This document shows, in pieces, positions 46,115 to 56,305 of a stretch of DNA of 57,897 bases. The position numbers were made by a program, and so were the translations under genes. The notes beneath the pieces are model-generated. The model made no database searches and was not told the origin of the DNA. It saw nothing but the letters and a program-made list of their open reading frames with translations. The stretch's first letter is position 1, and each line of letters starts with the position of its first letter. This DNA comes from Mesostigma viride (Eukaryota; Streptophyta; Mesostigmatophyceae; Mesostigmatales; Mesostigmataceae). Location: NCBI GenBank assembly GCA_009746045.1, contig RPFO01002249.1, positions 30,001 to 87,897 of the forward strand, read 5' to 3'.

Positions 46115-48017
46115 GGGGACGGGACACATCGGAATTTTTTGGCGCCAAAAAATTCGCGCCGGTACCCCCGGACCGTGAAATTGTGGTGCACAATGCGCCC
46201 ACCTCGTGCGGAGGTGGCCATGGCGACGTGCGTTTCGTAAAAATTTCCCTAATCGGCCAGGCGACAAGCGAAAAATGTACGCCGGTGGTTTTAAACGATG
46301 TACTAGTATGATGTTTCATAGCCAGATATGCACAATTTGAAAAGTCGGTGCCTTTCTTAATCCAGATTTGCACGGGGGTCTAATCCGAAAATCTGGCCGC
46401 ATATATTAATTTAGAATGCGTGCCTGCGACGGTAGAATTTAAGATTTGTGGGTTATATTGATGCAGGAAGAAGCGTTTAGTAATGGAAACCGTGAAAACA
46501 TCCTAAGCGGCTTCGATCTGCGGCCATTTCCCGTCATTTCTGAAATGATATCGTTCAGGCCTGCGCGATCCGCGGTCAAGCCATCCATGGCTGGCTGGCT
46601 GTCTCGCGCGCCTGGGTAGGAAATAAAGCCGGCCGTGGTACGTTCATTTGCCGCATGTCACCGCCCAGTCTGTTTGCGCTCTAAACGTGCCTGGCATGAA
46701 GCTTTGGCGCCGATTCCGGGTGTTCTTGCTATTTTGTTCGCCACTTGTTGCAGTTGCGCTATCTGATTTTCCGCAGGTTTCAATGTTTTGCCTTATGCTG
46801 CGTATGCCATGCTTCTTAAAGCTAGCAAGAGTTGATTGGGCAGTTTTGCGGCTCTGCTACACTTTGTTTTATGGAGTTTTTCATATTGTTGACATTGTAT
46901 ATTGCGTAGTCAAGGACCCTAGCTGCCTGGGAGCGGCATCAACGTTGCAAGGAGCTGGCGAGCTCATAAACGCTTGTCTTGGCTCTTCAGCCTGCTGGAA
47001 AACAAGGTGTGAAGTTGTAGGGAAGGTGAGCATGTGTGATATAGTTATCTCCTTCCCATATGTTTTGCTTCCATTAAACATGGCTGGGGCTTCCTAGATG
47101 ATAAGGATCAGGTGCTTATTATGACAATATAAAAGGATGGCCCTTTTATCCTTTAGCATCATGACTGGGTATTAGCTATGAGGTGATTCCCGCAAGTGGT
47201 CATGCCTGCTTGCGTAATGATTTAAGAGTCGGTGGATGTCTTCTTCAAGCTTCTAGCATTTGCTTTACGTGCTTCTGCCCAATTTGCAGGGGGCAAGCTT
47301 AGGAATGTGCTTATGGTGTCCCTCATGCCACGGTGTACCAAGCATGCAGGGTGGCAGCTATAACATGATGTACTAAGGGCAAACTAGCTCAGAATGACCT
47401 GGGATTTTGTGGCAAGCTTTTTAACATCATAAATGAATTAATTTGACTTGGTTTGGCCCAGTTGGTGGTGGGCTAGGGTGTAATAGGTCTGTTGTTTGTG
47501 CTCATAAGCGGGATTTTCTGTCATTTTTTTTTGCATGTTTACACCCATCAACATGAGTAAACGTGCTCAGAATGAGCTCAAACTTTGTGAGAGTGAAATT
47601 CCCACCCTAGGCCTAGTATAAATGTCATCACTTGAATTTTTGCATGTGTCTACTATTTGATTTATTTTTTTAGGACAAAAAAAATACGTGTTTTGGGCTA
47701 AACCCTGCATCAAATAGTCTAAACGTGCTTATTTTGTGGTCCTGAGTAGCCAGATTTATTTGCAAGGGTGGGGATTTTAGGAAAATATGTGGTTTGGTCA
47801 CTTTTGGTTTGCCCATTCTCCTAGGAAAAATCGGCCAAAAATAGCGTCTTTTTCTATTTTTAGCTCATAACTGGGTCATGCTGGGGGGTAGTACCACCCC
47901 CAAGTGGCTGGAAAATTTTTTTTTTCACATATTTATGGTTTGGAAGCATAACTGGATTTTTATCCCATGCCCAGGTCTGTTTTCCAGAAAAGTGCCCTTT
48001 CAATGTGTCCCATCCCC
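46115..48017. mobile_element. 1.9-kb insertion with 15-bp terminal inverted repeats
   Basis: The left end GGGGACGGGACACAT (46115-46129) and the complement of the right end, GGGGATGGGACACAT (48003-48017), match at 14 of 15 positions. Excising about 46112-48017 leaves the gypsy pol frame continuous, so this is an insertion and not part of pol. The right flank is TTA and the left flank TGT, possibly a degraded 3-bp duplication; G-rich ends and TTA/TAA targets are known from PIF/Harbinger elements. No transposase was found; the longest frame (46648-47097) matches nothing I know, so it is probably non-autonomous. A perfect 22-bp palindrome (AATTTTTTGGCGCCAAAAAATT) lies near the left end. Confidence 0.75.
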
Positions 48018-48725
48018 TTAAAATCCCTACTCCTCTCCCCTCCCGTACTCATCCTACCGGATACTACTAAACCCTTTGTGGTAGCTACAGACGCTAGTAA
48101 GGTAGCTATAGGGGGCGTCCTTCTCCAGGATCAGGGTCAGGGCTTACAGCCAATTGAGTACATCTCTAGGACAATGCTCCCTGCGGAGCGTAACTATCCC
48201 GTACACCAGCAGGAACTCTTAGCAGTGGTGTATTGTTGCCATGCGTGGCAGCACTTTCTTAAAGGTGCTCAATTTGATGTTTGCCTGAATGAACCCTGTG
48301 AAATAGATCCTTATAGATTAGTTATCCAAACAGATCACCGTCCTCTTACTCATCTTCTCTCCCAACCCAACCTTACCCCTCGTCAAGCGCGCTGGATGGA
48401 GTTTTTAGCACAGTTTTCCCCTTTTAAACTTCAGTATGTTAAGGGTGTAGATAATATAGTACCAGATGCACTCTCCCGTCGCGCAGATTACTCCTTTTTC
48501 GAGGACCTGGATGTTCTCAATACTACTCTAGTTCCTACTACTATGGGTGTAACCCCTTATGGCGAACTACCTGATGATGAATCCTATGCCTATCTCTTTC
48601 ATACTGCTGTTCGCATGCCTGATCTCCTTTCTCACGTAGGACTCTCTCTCCCGTGTGAGGCCCTTCCTGTGGTCTCGGTGGGGGGGAGGGGAAAAATAAA
48701 ATTTCTATACCGCTTAGCCATATAG
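48018..48725 (+). pseudogene. Gypsy RNase H domain
   Basis: In order: LKSLLLSPPVLILPD, PFVVATDASKVAIGGVLLQ (Asp), AERNYPVHQQELLAVVYC (Glu), VIQTDHRPLTHLLSQPN (Asp) and VPDALSRR. The catalytic acidic residues are present. The frame stays open to 48725, ending in an unconserved linker. Separated from RT by the 1.9-kb insertion. Confidence 0.88.
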
Positions 48726-48834
48726 CGACTAGGTCAGGAAAGTCTTATGATAACATAGTTCCTTAGGACCTCCCCTTCTCTTTGGCAAGGCGGTAGGAGA
48801 CCTCTTTAAACCTGTTCTGGATACCTCTGTAGCG

Positions 48835-50360
48835 ATGCCTACCTCTGATCTTGAACGCCTTATTAGTAGATTTACGGCCACTGAGCCGGAAGCTTTAGCT
48901 GCCATTGCAGCCCATCCCCAACAATTAGGCAAGCACCCTTGTAAATTTGTAGGTGGGTTTTTATATGTGCAAATAGCAGATTCTCCCCCTCAATGGCGCC
49001 TGTATGTCCCTCCTATCTGTCGCTCCTCCTTGCTCTTTGAGTTGCATGACTTAGCTGCTCATCAGGGTGGTAAACGGGTACGGGACCTAGTAGCCCGCTC
49101 TTATTACTGGCCTTCCCTTTTCAAGGATGTAGATGAGTATGTTAGAACCTGTCAATCTTGCCAGGAGATGAAACCCAATAATGTAGGACAGATAGCAGAA
49201 CCTAGGACCCTGCCTGATCCCATCATGCCGTGGGACTCTATCATGATGGATTTTGTAGGACCTTTTAGGAAGAATGATAGAGGTAATGCCCAGATCCTTG
49301 TTTTCGTAGATCGTTTTACTCGTATGTGTCATCTCGTGCCGTGTCCTTTAGAACTCACCGCACGTGATTGCGCACGCCTATACCTTAATAACGTTTACAG
49401 ATATCATGGTTTGAGTAGGCAGTTTATTAGTGATAAAGATAAGTTATTTACCTCAGACTTTTGGCAGCAGTTTTTCGCTGCTATCGGTACCAAGGTTACA
49501 TTCGGTACTGCCTACCACTCCTCCTCCTCTCATTTAGTAGAGCGTCTTAATAGGGTAGTGGAAGAAGCGCTTAGGCACTATGTTAATGGCTCGGGAAGTG
49601 ATTGGGAGGATTATTTATGCTTGGTAGAGTTCTCCCTTAACAATTGCCCCCAGGCTGCGCATGGATATACGCCCTTCTTCCTAGATACTGGTAGACAGCC
49701 TCTTACCCCTACCTCTCTCTTAGCTAGTCCTCTACGGGACAGGGACGATGTGTCCCGGGATACTGTAGAAGGTGTACAGGCCTTGCTAGATAAAATGAAA
49801 ACTGCACATGATCACGCGATTTCAGGGTACCAAAAGCTCAGTCTAAGTACCTTGCTAGGTTGCGTGCCTCCTTAGATAGAAGAGCGCCTGAGATAGATAT
49901 AGGAGATCTAGTATTAGTAGAAGGCCCCCGTGTTGGCCGTTTTGCTCACAAGTTCGAAGCAGAACTTAAGGTCAAACTTAGGCCCGCCTTCTTAGGACCC
50001 TTCCGTGTGTTGTCTAGAGTAGGAAATTTCTTATATAAAATCGATATCCCTACCTCTTGGCAGACACATTCTAACACCTTCCATAGAAGCCAGCTGAAGC
50101 TTTATCACCCTAGCACGTTCGCTGGTAGAGAACTAGCTCCTGCCCCTTTAGAGCATAACCCTGACACTGGGGAGGTAGAAGACGAAGTAGAGAGCATCGT
50201 GGCCCATAGAGATATCAAAAAGGGCCGCGGTACCCAGCGCCAGTATAAAGTGAAATGGATGTATGCTCGTAGTGAGGTAGATAAAGTATGGTACACGGAG
50301 AGTGAGTTAGATGGTTGTAGTCGTTTGTTGCAGGACTACAAAACCCTACACCAGCTCTAG
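48835..50360 (+). CDS. Gypsy integrase with SH3-like region and chromodomain
   Basis: Frame 48835-49875: H2C2 zinc domain (ELHDLAAHQGGKRVRD ... YVRTCQSCQEMK), then the catalytic core with MDFVGPF (first Asp), FISDKDKLFTSDFWQQF (second Asp) and HLVERLNRVVEEALR (Glu). The usual AYHPQTDGQ motif is AYHSSSSH. A frameshift near 49850 leads to frame 49860-50360: DLVLVEGPRVG, AFLGPFRVLSRVGNFLYKID (GPF/SH3-like), HRSQLKLYH, and a chromodomain-like end VESIVAHRDIKKGRGTQRQY KVKWMYA ... WYTESEL. Chromodomains steer chromovirus integration towards particular chromatin. Confidence 0.85.
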
Positions 50361-50437
50361 TTGGCAACCTGCCCCTCCCTTATCGTATTTCTGCTGTTGG
50401 TGGTTGGTTGGTTGTCCCCTCCCCTCCGCAGCCATCA

Positions 50438-52759
50438 TGGCTGATCCTACCCCTCCGTCGGAGAGCCGGCCACCTTCCCCTCCGCCACCGGATCCAGAGC
50501 TCTACTTCGAGGCCCTTCCGGGCCGCTGGGTGTCACGTTCCAGTTATCCGGGTGGCATCATTCAGTCTGCCCTCCAGGCCAGCATGCGACTTTAGTCAGG
50601 GCTGCCCTCTTTGGGGTCGCGTGGTTCGGCCCGGCCCAGATGATCCGCAACAGCTAGTTGTGCATGGATTCGACGATGCCGGGCATTGCCTTTTAGGATG
50701 CGGCTCCCGCTGCCCAGCATTAGGGCAGATAGCCGCGGTCCTTCAGTGCCCCCGGGTGTTTTCCTACCTGTCTACCCCTGTGGGTCGCGCTTGCCTACGG
50801 GAGGTGTTCCCCTGGCTTCCGGGCGAGGGCGAGGCAGATGTAGATGACAACCCCTGTGACCTCCTACGGGCGGTTGAGTTCATGGAGATCGCGGACCAGA
50901 CAGCGGGCGTAGCATTTGGCGACCCTACTCCTACGGACGCACCAGTCGAGGCACAGTACACTCCTGAGTATTCGGCCTCCCCTGCGGCGTCCTCCTCTTC
51001 AGTGTCGGCTCCTTCCCCTGTCCCGTCTTCACCACGGTCGGTCCGGCGCGCATCGGTGGAGCCTACCCCTTTGGGCTCTGATCGTGAGCCTGATCCTCTT
51101 TCGGCGACAGTTTCTGCGATGCAGGCGCAGATCCAGTCCCTGACAGCGGCCTTCGGGGCCTTCATGGCGGCCCAGGCGCACGCTCCAGCCACGCCAGGTG
51201 GGGTGTCTGCTGTATCTGTGCCCCCTTCCCCTTCGGTCGCCTCGACGTCTACGGGTCCGCCTGCGCCGTGCGAGCCCTCGGTGGCTGCGGTTTCCTCTGT
51301 TGCTGCGGCTCCTACGCCTTCGGCTGCCCCTGCGCCTGCTGCTGACTTACCTGCGCCTCGGCGCGAGTCCTCCGCCCCGGCGACCGCGCCCGTCGCCGTC
51401 GCTTCCGGGCCGCCCACCGCGTCAGCGCCGCCCTCGCGGGGTTTCTTCAGCGACCCGGGCGGTCTTCCCAGGCTTTGGGAGGGCGGTCCTCCGCAGAGGA
51501 TTCCGGTGCCCGACTGGAGCTTAGATGGTAACCAGTCGTATGCCGGATTGCCTGTCCCCACGGGCCCTGTTTTCAACATGTGGCCTGGGGGTGCTCCGCC
51601 ACCGGAGACCGGAGCGCCAGCTGCGGAGGCGGGTCCGTCGCGACCCCCTCCGGCAGCGGGTCCGACGCGACCCCCTGTTGTACCGGCGCCGTCGGCGTCT
51701 GTGCCGGTTCCTACCCCTTCTTCGGCCCCTGTCCCTTCGGCCCCGCGGTCTTTGGCTGCGGTTGTTCGGTCCAGTGGCTCTGATCCTCGCGCCACCCGCG
51801 CTGCTGATTCCCTTCGGGAGTTGTCAGAGGGCGATCGGGATCGGGCCCCTTCTGTGGTGCATGCGACTCCGGAGTCGCGCGACACGCCTGTCTTTGGGTA
51901 CGGTATGTCTGCGCTCGCCTGCCGCCAGTGTGACCTGCCGCGCGCCTCCGCCGAGCTTGCCATTTCGCCCATGTCCTACGGGTTCTCCCAGGTGTGTCGG
52001 GCGCCGCGGGACCGTGGCCTACCCGTTGAGACTGATCGGCCTCCTTTCGATATGGTTATTTTAGCTGATCCGGTGTTCCAGGGTGAGATCCTGGTTCGGC
52101 GCGTCCTGTATCGCTGGGCTAGGCGTCACAATGACTTGGACACCTACGGCGGGTTCCAGTGGGCTTACCCTCCGCCTCTGGGCATTATGGCCTCAGATGC
52201 CCTTACGGTAGAGTTTCCTGCGGTGCCGGGTGCCACGTACAGCACGGTCCTTCAGCCCATCCTAGAGTGGGATGCCCGTCGTCCAGCGCCCATCCCGGGC
52301 CAGGGTCTGGACTCCCGTGGCCATCCTCCTCCACGGGCTAGCGACTACCTCGAGACGTTCGGGTCGCGACAGTGTGCCCGTCGGTGGCGCTCCCGTGAGG
52401 TTCGGCACATCCGGATGTGGCCGTCTAACGTGGAGCCCCTGGTAGATCTGTTTTTCCCGACGGGTTTGCGCCCTCGGATCCGGTACCATCGCCTGCTCCT
52501 GCGGGCTCTCTGCTTGATCGCGGTAGAGCCCTTCCTACGCCTCTTTGCCTGTGGTTTCCTGGACTGGGCCCGTGGCCAGGTCGTTCTTACGCAGCATAGG
52601 TATTACTGGGCCTTTCTGGGTCTTTTTCCTGATGGCGTGTGGGCTGATGTTTTCCTCACTGTAGATAGGCACGACAATGCCGAGGATGTGGCTCACTACC
52701 AGGCGTACCTGGATGTCCTGCTGGCCTCCCGTGGCACTTACCAGACGGATGGCAACTAG
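50438..52759 (+). CDS. Third ORF after the chromodomain, unknown function (about 770 aa)
   Basis: It probably starts at the ATG of CATCATGGCTGATCC (50438: MADPTPPSESRPPSPPPPDP). A frameshift near 50560-50600 moves it into the frame that is then open to 52759 (last residues RGTYQTDGN). The order is: a conserved-looking N-terminus (VVHGFDDAGHCLLGCGSRCP, VFPWLPGEGEADVDD), about 300 residues of Pro/Ala/Ser low complexity with one short helix (SAMQAQIQSLTAAFGAFMAA), then a 230-residue structured C-terminus with many Trp/Tyr/Arg (RVLYRWARRHNDLDTYGGFQ, RWRSREVRHIRMWPSNVEPL, FLDWARGQVVLTQHRYYWAF). It is much more GC-rich than gag-pol. No signal peptide or membrane segment is visible, so envelope is unlikely. 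Possibly a second structural or DNA-binding protein of the element. Confidence 0.6.
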   Translation, partial: WLILPLRRRAGHLPLRHRIQSSTSRPFRAAGCHVPVIRVASFSLPSRPACDFSQGCPLWGRVVRPGPDDPQQLVVHGFDDAGHCLLGCGSRCPALGQIAAVLQCPRVFSYLSTPVGRACLREVFPWLPGEGEADVDDNPCDLLRAVEFMEIADQTAGVAFGDPTPTDAPVEAQYTPEYSASPAASSSSVSAPSPVPSSPRSVRRASVEPTPLGSDREPDPLSATVSAMQAQIQSLTAAFGAFMAAQAHAPATPGGVSAVSVPPSPSVASTSTGPPAPCEPSVAAVSSVAAAPTPSAAPAPAADLPAPRRESSAPATAPVAVASGPPTASAPPSRGFFSDPGGLPRLWEGGPPQRIPVPDWSLDGNQSYAGLPVPTGPVFNMWPGGAPPPETGAPAAEAGPSRPPPAAGPTRPPVVPAPSASVPVPTPSSAPVPSAPRSLAAVVRSSGSDPRATRAADSLRELSEGDRDRAPSVVHATPESRDTPVFGYGMSALACRQCDLPRASAELAISPMSYGFSQVCRAPRDRGLPVETDRPPFDMVILADPVFQGEILVRRVLYRWARRHNDLDTYGGFQWAYPPPLGIMASDALTVEFPAVPGATYSTVLQPILEWDARRPAPIPGQGLDSRGHPPPRASDYLETFGSRQCARRWRSREVRHIRMWPSNVEPLVDLFFPTGLRPRIRYHRLLLRALCLIAVEPFLRLFACGFLDWARGQVVLTQHRYYWAFLGLFPDGVWADVFLTVDRHDNAEDVAHYQAYLDVLLASRGTYQTDGN

Positions 52760-52777
52760 ATACACTAGGAGTTAATT

Positions 52778-53465
52778 TTACGGGGCGTAAACGCCCCGGT
52801 TGAGGTTACCGGGGCGGTTACCGGCCGGTAACCATGTACGTTTAAGGTTACCGGCCAGGTTACCGGCCGGTAACCTTAAACGCGACAGACTAAATACCGG
52901 CCGGTAATGGTTACCGGGCGGTAATAGGTACCGGAACGTTTACTGGGCGGTAACTTTTACCGGAGCCGTAACCATGCCCGTAACCTTACTGGGTTACGGG
53001 CATGGTTACGGCCCAAGTAGAAGTTACCGGGCGGTAAACTGACATGGTTACGGGACCAGTTCTGATAACCGGGATGGGTTACTGGCCTGGTTACGGGACC
53101 GGTAACTGGCCCGTAACCTGTACAAGTAACTGACCCGTAAACGGGCATGGTTACTGGCATGGTTACGGGTCCGGTATTTGGCATCAGCATAGGTTACGGG
53201 CCAGTCTCGGGCATGGCTACTGTCCTGGTTACGGGCCCGTAACCTGGCCAGTAACCATTACTAGTTACGGCGCCGTAAACGGTCCTGGTTATTGCCATGG
53301 TTACTGGTCCGGTATTATGTACTGGGGCAGGTTACGGGCCTGGTTACTGGCCCGTAACCAGGCCAGTAACCACTACTAGTTATTGCCCCGTAAACAGGCC
53401 TGGTTACTGCCATGGTTATGGCCCAGTAACCAAACCCATAACTAGTTACCGTCTTGGGTATGGAT
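52778..53465. repeat. Field of GTTAC/GTAAC inverted repeats
   Basis: About 690 bp made almost wholly of GGTTACxGGxCxGGTAACC-type words: GGTTACCGGCCGGTAACC, GGTTACGGGCCCGTAACC and GTTACTGGCCCGTAACC recur with variable linkers, dozens of times in both orientations. There is no coding sequence. It starts 19 bp after the third ORF of the gypsy-type element, so it may be part of that element. Confidence 0.9.
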
Positions 53466-53819
53466 CTCAAAATGCAGGATTTGATGTAGACAGTCTCTAA
53501 CAATTTATTATGCACATACATATGATATTAAAATAATTTATTCAGAGAACCATAAGTGTAAGTGTAAAAGACAAGGTGCGGCCCACCATGATAAAACACA
53601 TAGCATCATTGGCTCACATCAGAAAAACACAGAGTATTCAAAGGCAGTATCATCATCAATGTCTTCAAGGTCCTGCCATAATACAAGGTTCCACCTAGCG
53701 TAACATTACCAGCTGGTGGTAAGCCTGGACTTGGGGTCCAGCCAAGGCATGGCCTGATGCCATTGTATACCGTGCACAAGTTGTGGATAGTCATTATTGT
53801 CTTCCGCTAATGCCATTTA

Positions 53820-55393
53820 TCAGCACTCGTCCAGTGCTTCCTCCTCAATGAGGTCGTCCAGGTCTGCATCGAACTTGTCTGCGTCAGCGGTGGTCAGAAA
53901 CTTCCTCGCCACGAGGCCGCTAGCTGATTTGGCCCTCATGTCAGCCTCAGCTTCCCACACGGAGTCTACCACAAGGCCGACATGGTCAATCAGGACCTTT
54001 CGCTGCTTCATCGTGTCCACGTTCCAGTGCTTGAACTTGCGAAGGAGGAACTGCGCATTGACACCACGAGCAAGTCCAATTGCAAGCGTACACACATACA
54101 TGACAGTGAGCAAGTGTAGAATGTAATGCATACGACATCATGGATATATAATGCATGATGTTGCAAAGGGCACAAGGAAGAACAGCAAGGCTTTACCATA
54201 TCGTTTTTAGACCACACGTTCCTCGACAGGCCACCACCCATTAAACCTAGTTGAGCATTAAAGTGACCCCATAAGTCATACACTTACGTCATACACCAGG
54301 CGTTTACGCCCCTTGGAGCGGATGTCGCCGGGTGGCGCTGCCGCCGCCTCAACGTACTTCTTGTTGTCTAGCGTCATCTTTCGAATCTGCTTCTTGGCAT
54401 TGGACCTCCCCGATGTCAGGTGGCATCGCATCGCCGATGCTGCGTGCTTGGCGGCGGCCTCCCTCCTGCCCGCTGGCATGTACTTGTTCTGGATGGCCAC
54501 GTCCGCCACGATGGCAACATACTTCTTCCACAGCCCCCCGTCATCCTCCTGGTCCATGGCCTCAGGGGTGAGAAAGTGGCCATCCATGTCGTCAAACGCA
54601 GCCTGGATCTCCTTCTTTTTCCACTGCGAGACCCAAACAAAACACACAACCAGAATTGCAACGACACACGTGACAAGTACTGTTGATTGCATTTGCATTT
54701 CGTAGATCATAATCACCCCAAACAACTCCAAGGAGAACCATACGGAATGCAAACGACGCGTAGAAAAATGGCATGATGCACTTTAAAGGGTTCCCCTAAT
54801 ACAGCAGAGGGGTTTACCCATTCGAAGACTGGAACGAAGCCAGCGTCGATCGAGCCGCGAGCGTCGCTCGCCGGGCTCCCCTCAGGACCTGAGGCACTGG
54901 AAAGCCGGGTCGGCTGCGTGGGCGTGGCCTCCTGCGACCGGGGCTGCCGACCCTGGTCCAGTAACTGTTGAAGCATCTCATACATCTTGGAGGTCATTTC
55001 TTTCTGTTTCTCCATGTCGCTCTTGAGTTGGCGGACGTCCGCGTCTGTCCCGCTAGGGTCCAGCCTGCTACGAGTAGCGCCCCCGCTGCCTGCCTCAGCT
55101 TTCCTAGTCTTCCCCTTGCTGCCCGAGCCCTTGTCCTGCCTACCCTTCTGAGGCGTGGTGTCCAACTCATCGTCGTCATAGTCGTCGTCCTGGTCGTCCT
55201 CGTCGGAGGAGGTTTGTAAGTCCTCCTCCGACTCCAGGTTCTCCGCCTCCTGCTTCCCCCAGTGGTCGTCCTTTTTCCACGTCGGCCCGCCTGGCCTTCT
55301 TTCTCGCTGTGGCATCGCGTGCCGAGACCATGCCCTTTGTTGTGGCTGCACCCTTTGCGGCCGCCATGTCGTTCCGGCGCTTTCCATATTCAC
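53820..55393 (-). CDS. Three-exon gene of unknown function, acidic and coiled-coil
   Basis: Exon A runs from about 55393 to 54818 (donor GTAAAC after VPVFEW). Exon B is 54288-54623 (acceptor CTCGCAG; WKKKEIQAAFDDMDGHFLTP ... KRLVYD; donor GTAAGT). Exon C is 53820-54050 (acceptor TGCGCAG; FLLRKFKHWNVDTMKQRKVL ... IEEEALDEC, stop). All junctions are phase 0. Exon A has an acidic run (SSDEDDQDDDYDDDELD), a basic Gly/Ser/Lys part and a heptad-like helix (VRQLKSDMEKQKEMTSKMYE MLQQLLDQ). Exon A's start is unclear: another frame has a better-context ATG at about 55367 (MAAAKGAATTKGMVSARDAT) and would join after a 1-bp shift in the AAAAA run near 55270. No family was recognised; a host nuclear protein or a transposon-encoded DNA-binding protein are both possible. 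Confidence 0.55.
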
Positions 55394-55621
55394 TTCCGCT
55401 GCTTTGTTGCGTTCTGCACTGGTGCTGCGTTCTGGGCACTGGTGAGGCTTTCAAGCGTGCGCTCGTGCAAAATGTAACGCAGCGGTATGGTCTGGCGCGT
55501 TCGGAAATTCAAAAATCAAGGCGACGCGTCGGCCCCGGTCCACGTGGCTCACTCGCAGAGGAGCTGCTTCGGGCAGTCGTCATGAGTCGAGTACATAGCG
55601 GGGTGCTGCTGCATTGGAGAC

Positions 55622-55835
55622 ACTATGTACTCTTGGAGTACATAGTGTGCCACCCTATGTACTCTTGGAGTACATAGTGTGGAGTAAATAGTCACTCCTT
55701 CCTATGTAATACGGGCGTGTCTCACCGCGTCGGCAGTCCCCTATTCGGAAATCCCGGATCATATGTACTCCGGACTATGTACTCTTGGAGTACATAGTCA
55801 CTCCGGACTATGTACTCTTGGAGTACATAGTCCGG
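55622..55835. repeat. Repeated perfect hairpin CTATGTACTC-TTG-GAGTACATAG
   Basis: The arms ACTATGTACTC and GAGTACATAGT around TTG occur about four times (near 55625, 55654, 55767 and 55807), with extra half-arms between them. A GTAATACGGGCGTGTCTCAC block also recurs at about 55706 and 55861, so a unit of about 155 bp seems duplicated. Confidence 0.88.
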
Positions 55836-56305
55836 AGTACATAGTCACTCCTTCCTATGTGTAATACGGGCGTGTCTCACCGCGTCATGACTCGAGTACA
55901 TAGCTTAGTGTGGAGTAGATAGTCCTAATAATCCCTGCCACTTGGAGAATAAGCAATTGAAGGTCCTGTGCTCACGTGACACCAACTTCATTATATCACA
56001 GTAGGTTAGGGCTTATATATTATAAAACGTCATTACCGTGGTTCGTGAAGTGGCGCGGCACAGCGCAAAACTTGGCCAGGCCGAATGCATGAGTTAATGT
56101 TTAGGGTTCGCCTTGTTGAATTACCGTTCATTGCCCAATTAACGCAGGCAAGAAGAACTACACGCTGGATACTAGGATACTGAAGGGAGTGGAGGACCCT
56201 CGGCACAGGAACTCAAACAGTGGCTTTAGCTGCATGGCTGGTCGTCGGTGTCTTTGAGCCTTATGATGAAAGGCACGGACGACCCTCCACCGGGACGGTT
56301 TCAGG
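55836..56305. other. Spacer
   Basis: No gene was recognised. It contains the second copy of the GTAATACGGGCGTGTCTCAC block, a single TTTAGGG at about 56100 and otherwise nothing notable. Confidence 0.4.

Larger units (their letters stand above)
40451..52759 (+). mobile_element. Ty3/gypsy chromovirus-type retroelement, decayed and twice interrupted
   Basis: Order on the plus strand: RG-rich small ORF, RNase H1-type hybrid-binding ORF, gag with zinc knuckle, aspartic protease, RT, RNase H, integrase, SH3-like and chromodomain, then a third ORF. The RT-before-integrase order and the terminal chromodomain place it in Ty3/gypsy chromoviruses. At least four frameshifts (about 44170, 44690, 49850 and 50580) and two insertions (45034-46029, 46115-48017) make it non-autonomous. 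Without the insertions the coding part is about 9.4 kb. LTRs were not identified: the DNA before 40451 and after 52759 shows no shared long repeat that I could see. It could be a truncated copy or a family with unusual ends. Confidence 0.85.

Noticed and set aside
46648-47097. 149-codon frame in the TIR insertion as a gene
   Set aside because: No domain, no codon-usage support and no homologue recognised; kept only as part of the mobile element.
46114-48017. Reading the 1.9-kb interruption of pol as a spliceosomal intron
   Set aside because: A GT...AG choice (CA|GTGTGG ... TTTTCCAG) shifts the frame, whereas the 15-bp inverted ends and exact frame restoration on removal fit a transposon.
40060-53520. 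LTR pair of the gypsy-type element
   Set aside because: I compared the DNA before 40451 with that after 52759 by eye and found no shared terminal repeat. A self-alignment would be needed to exclude diverged LTRs.
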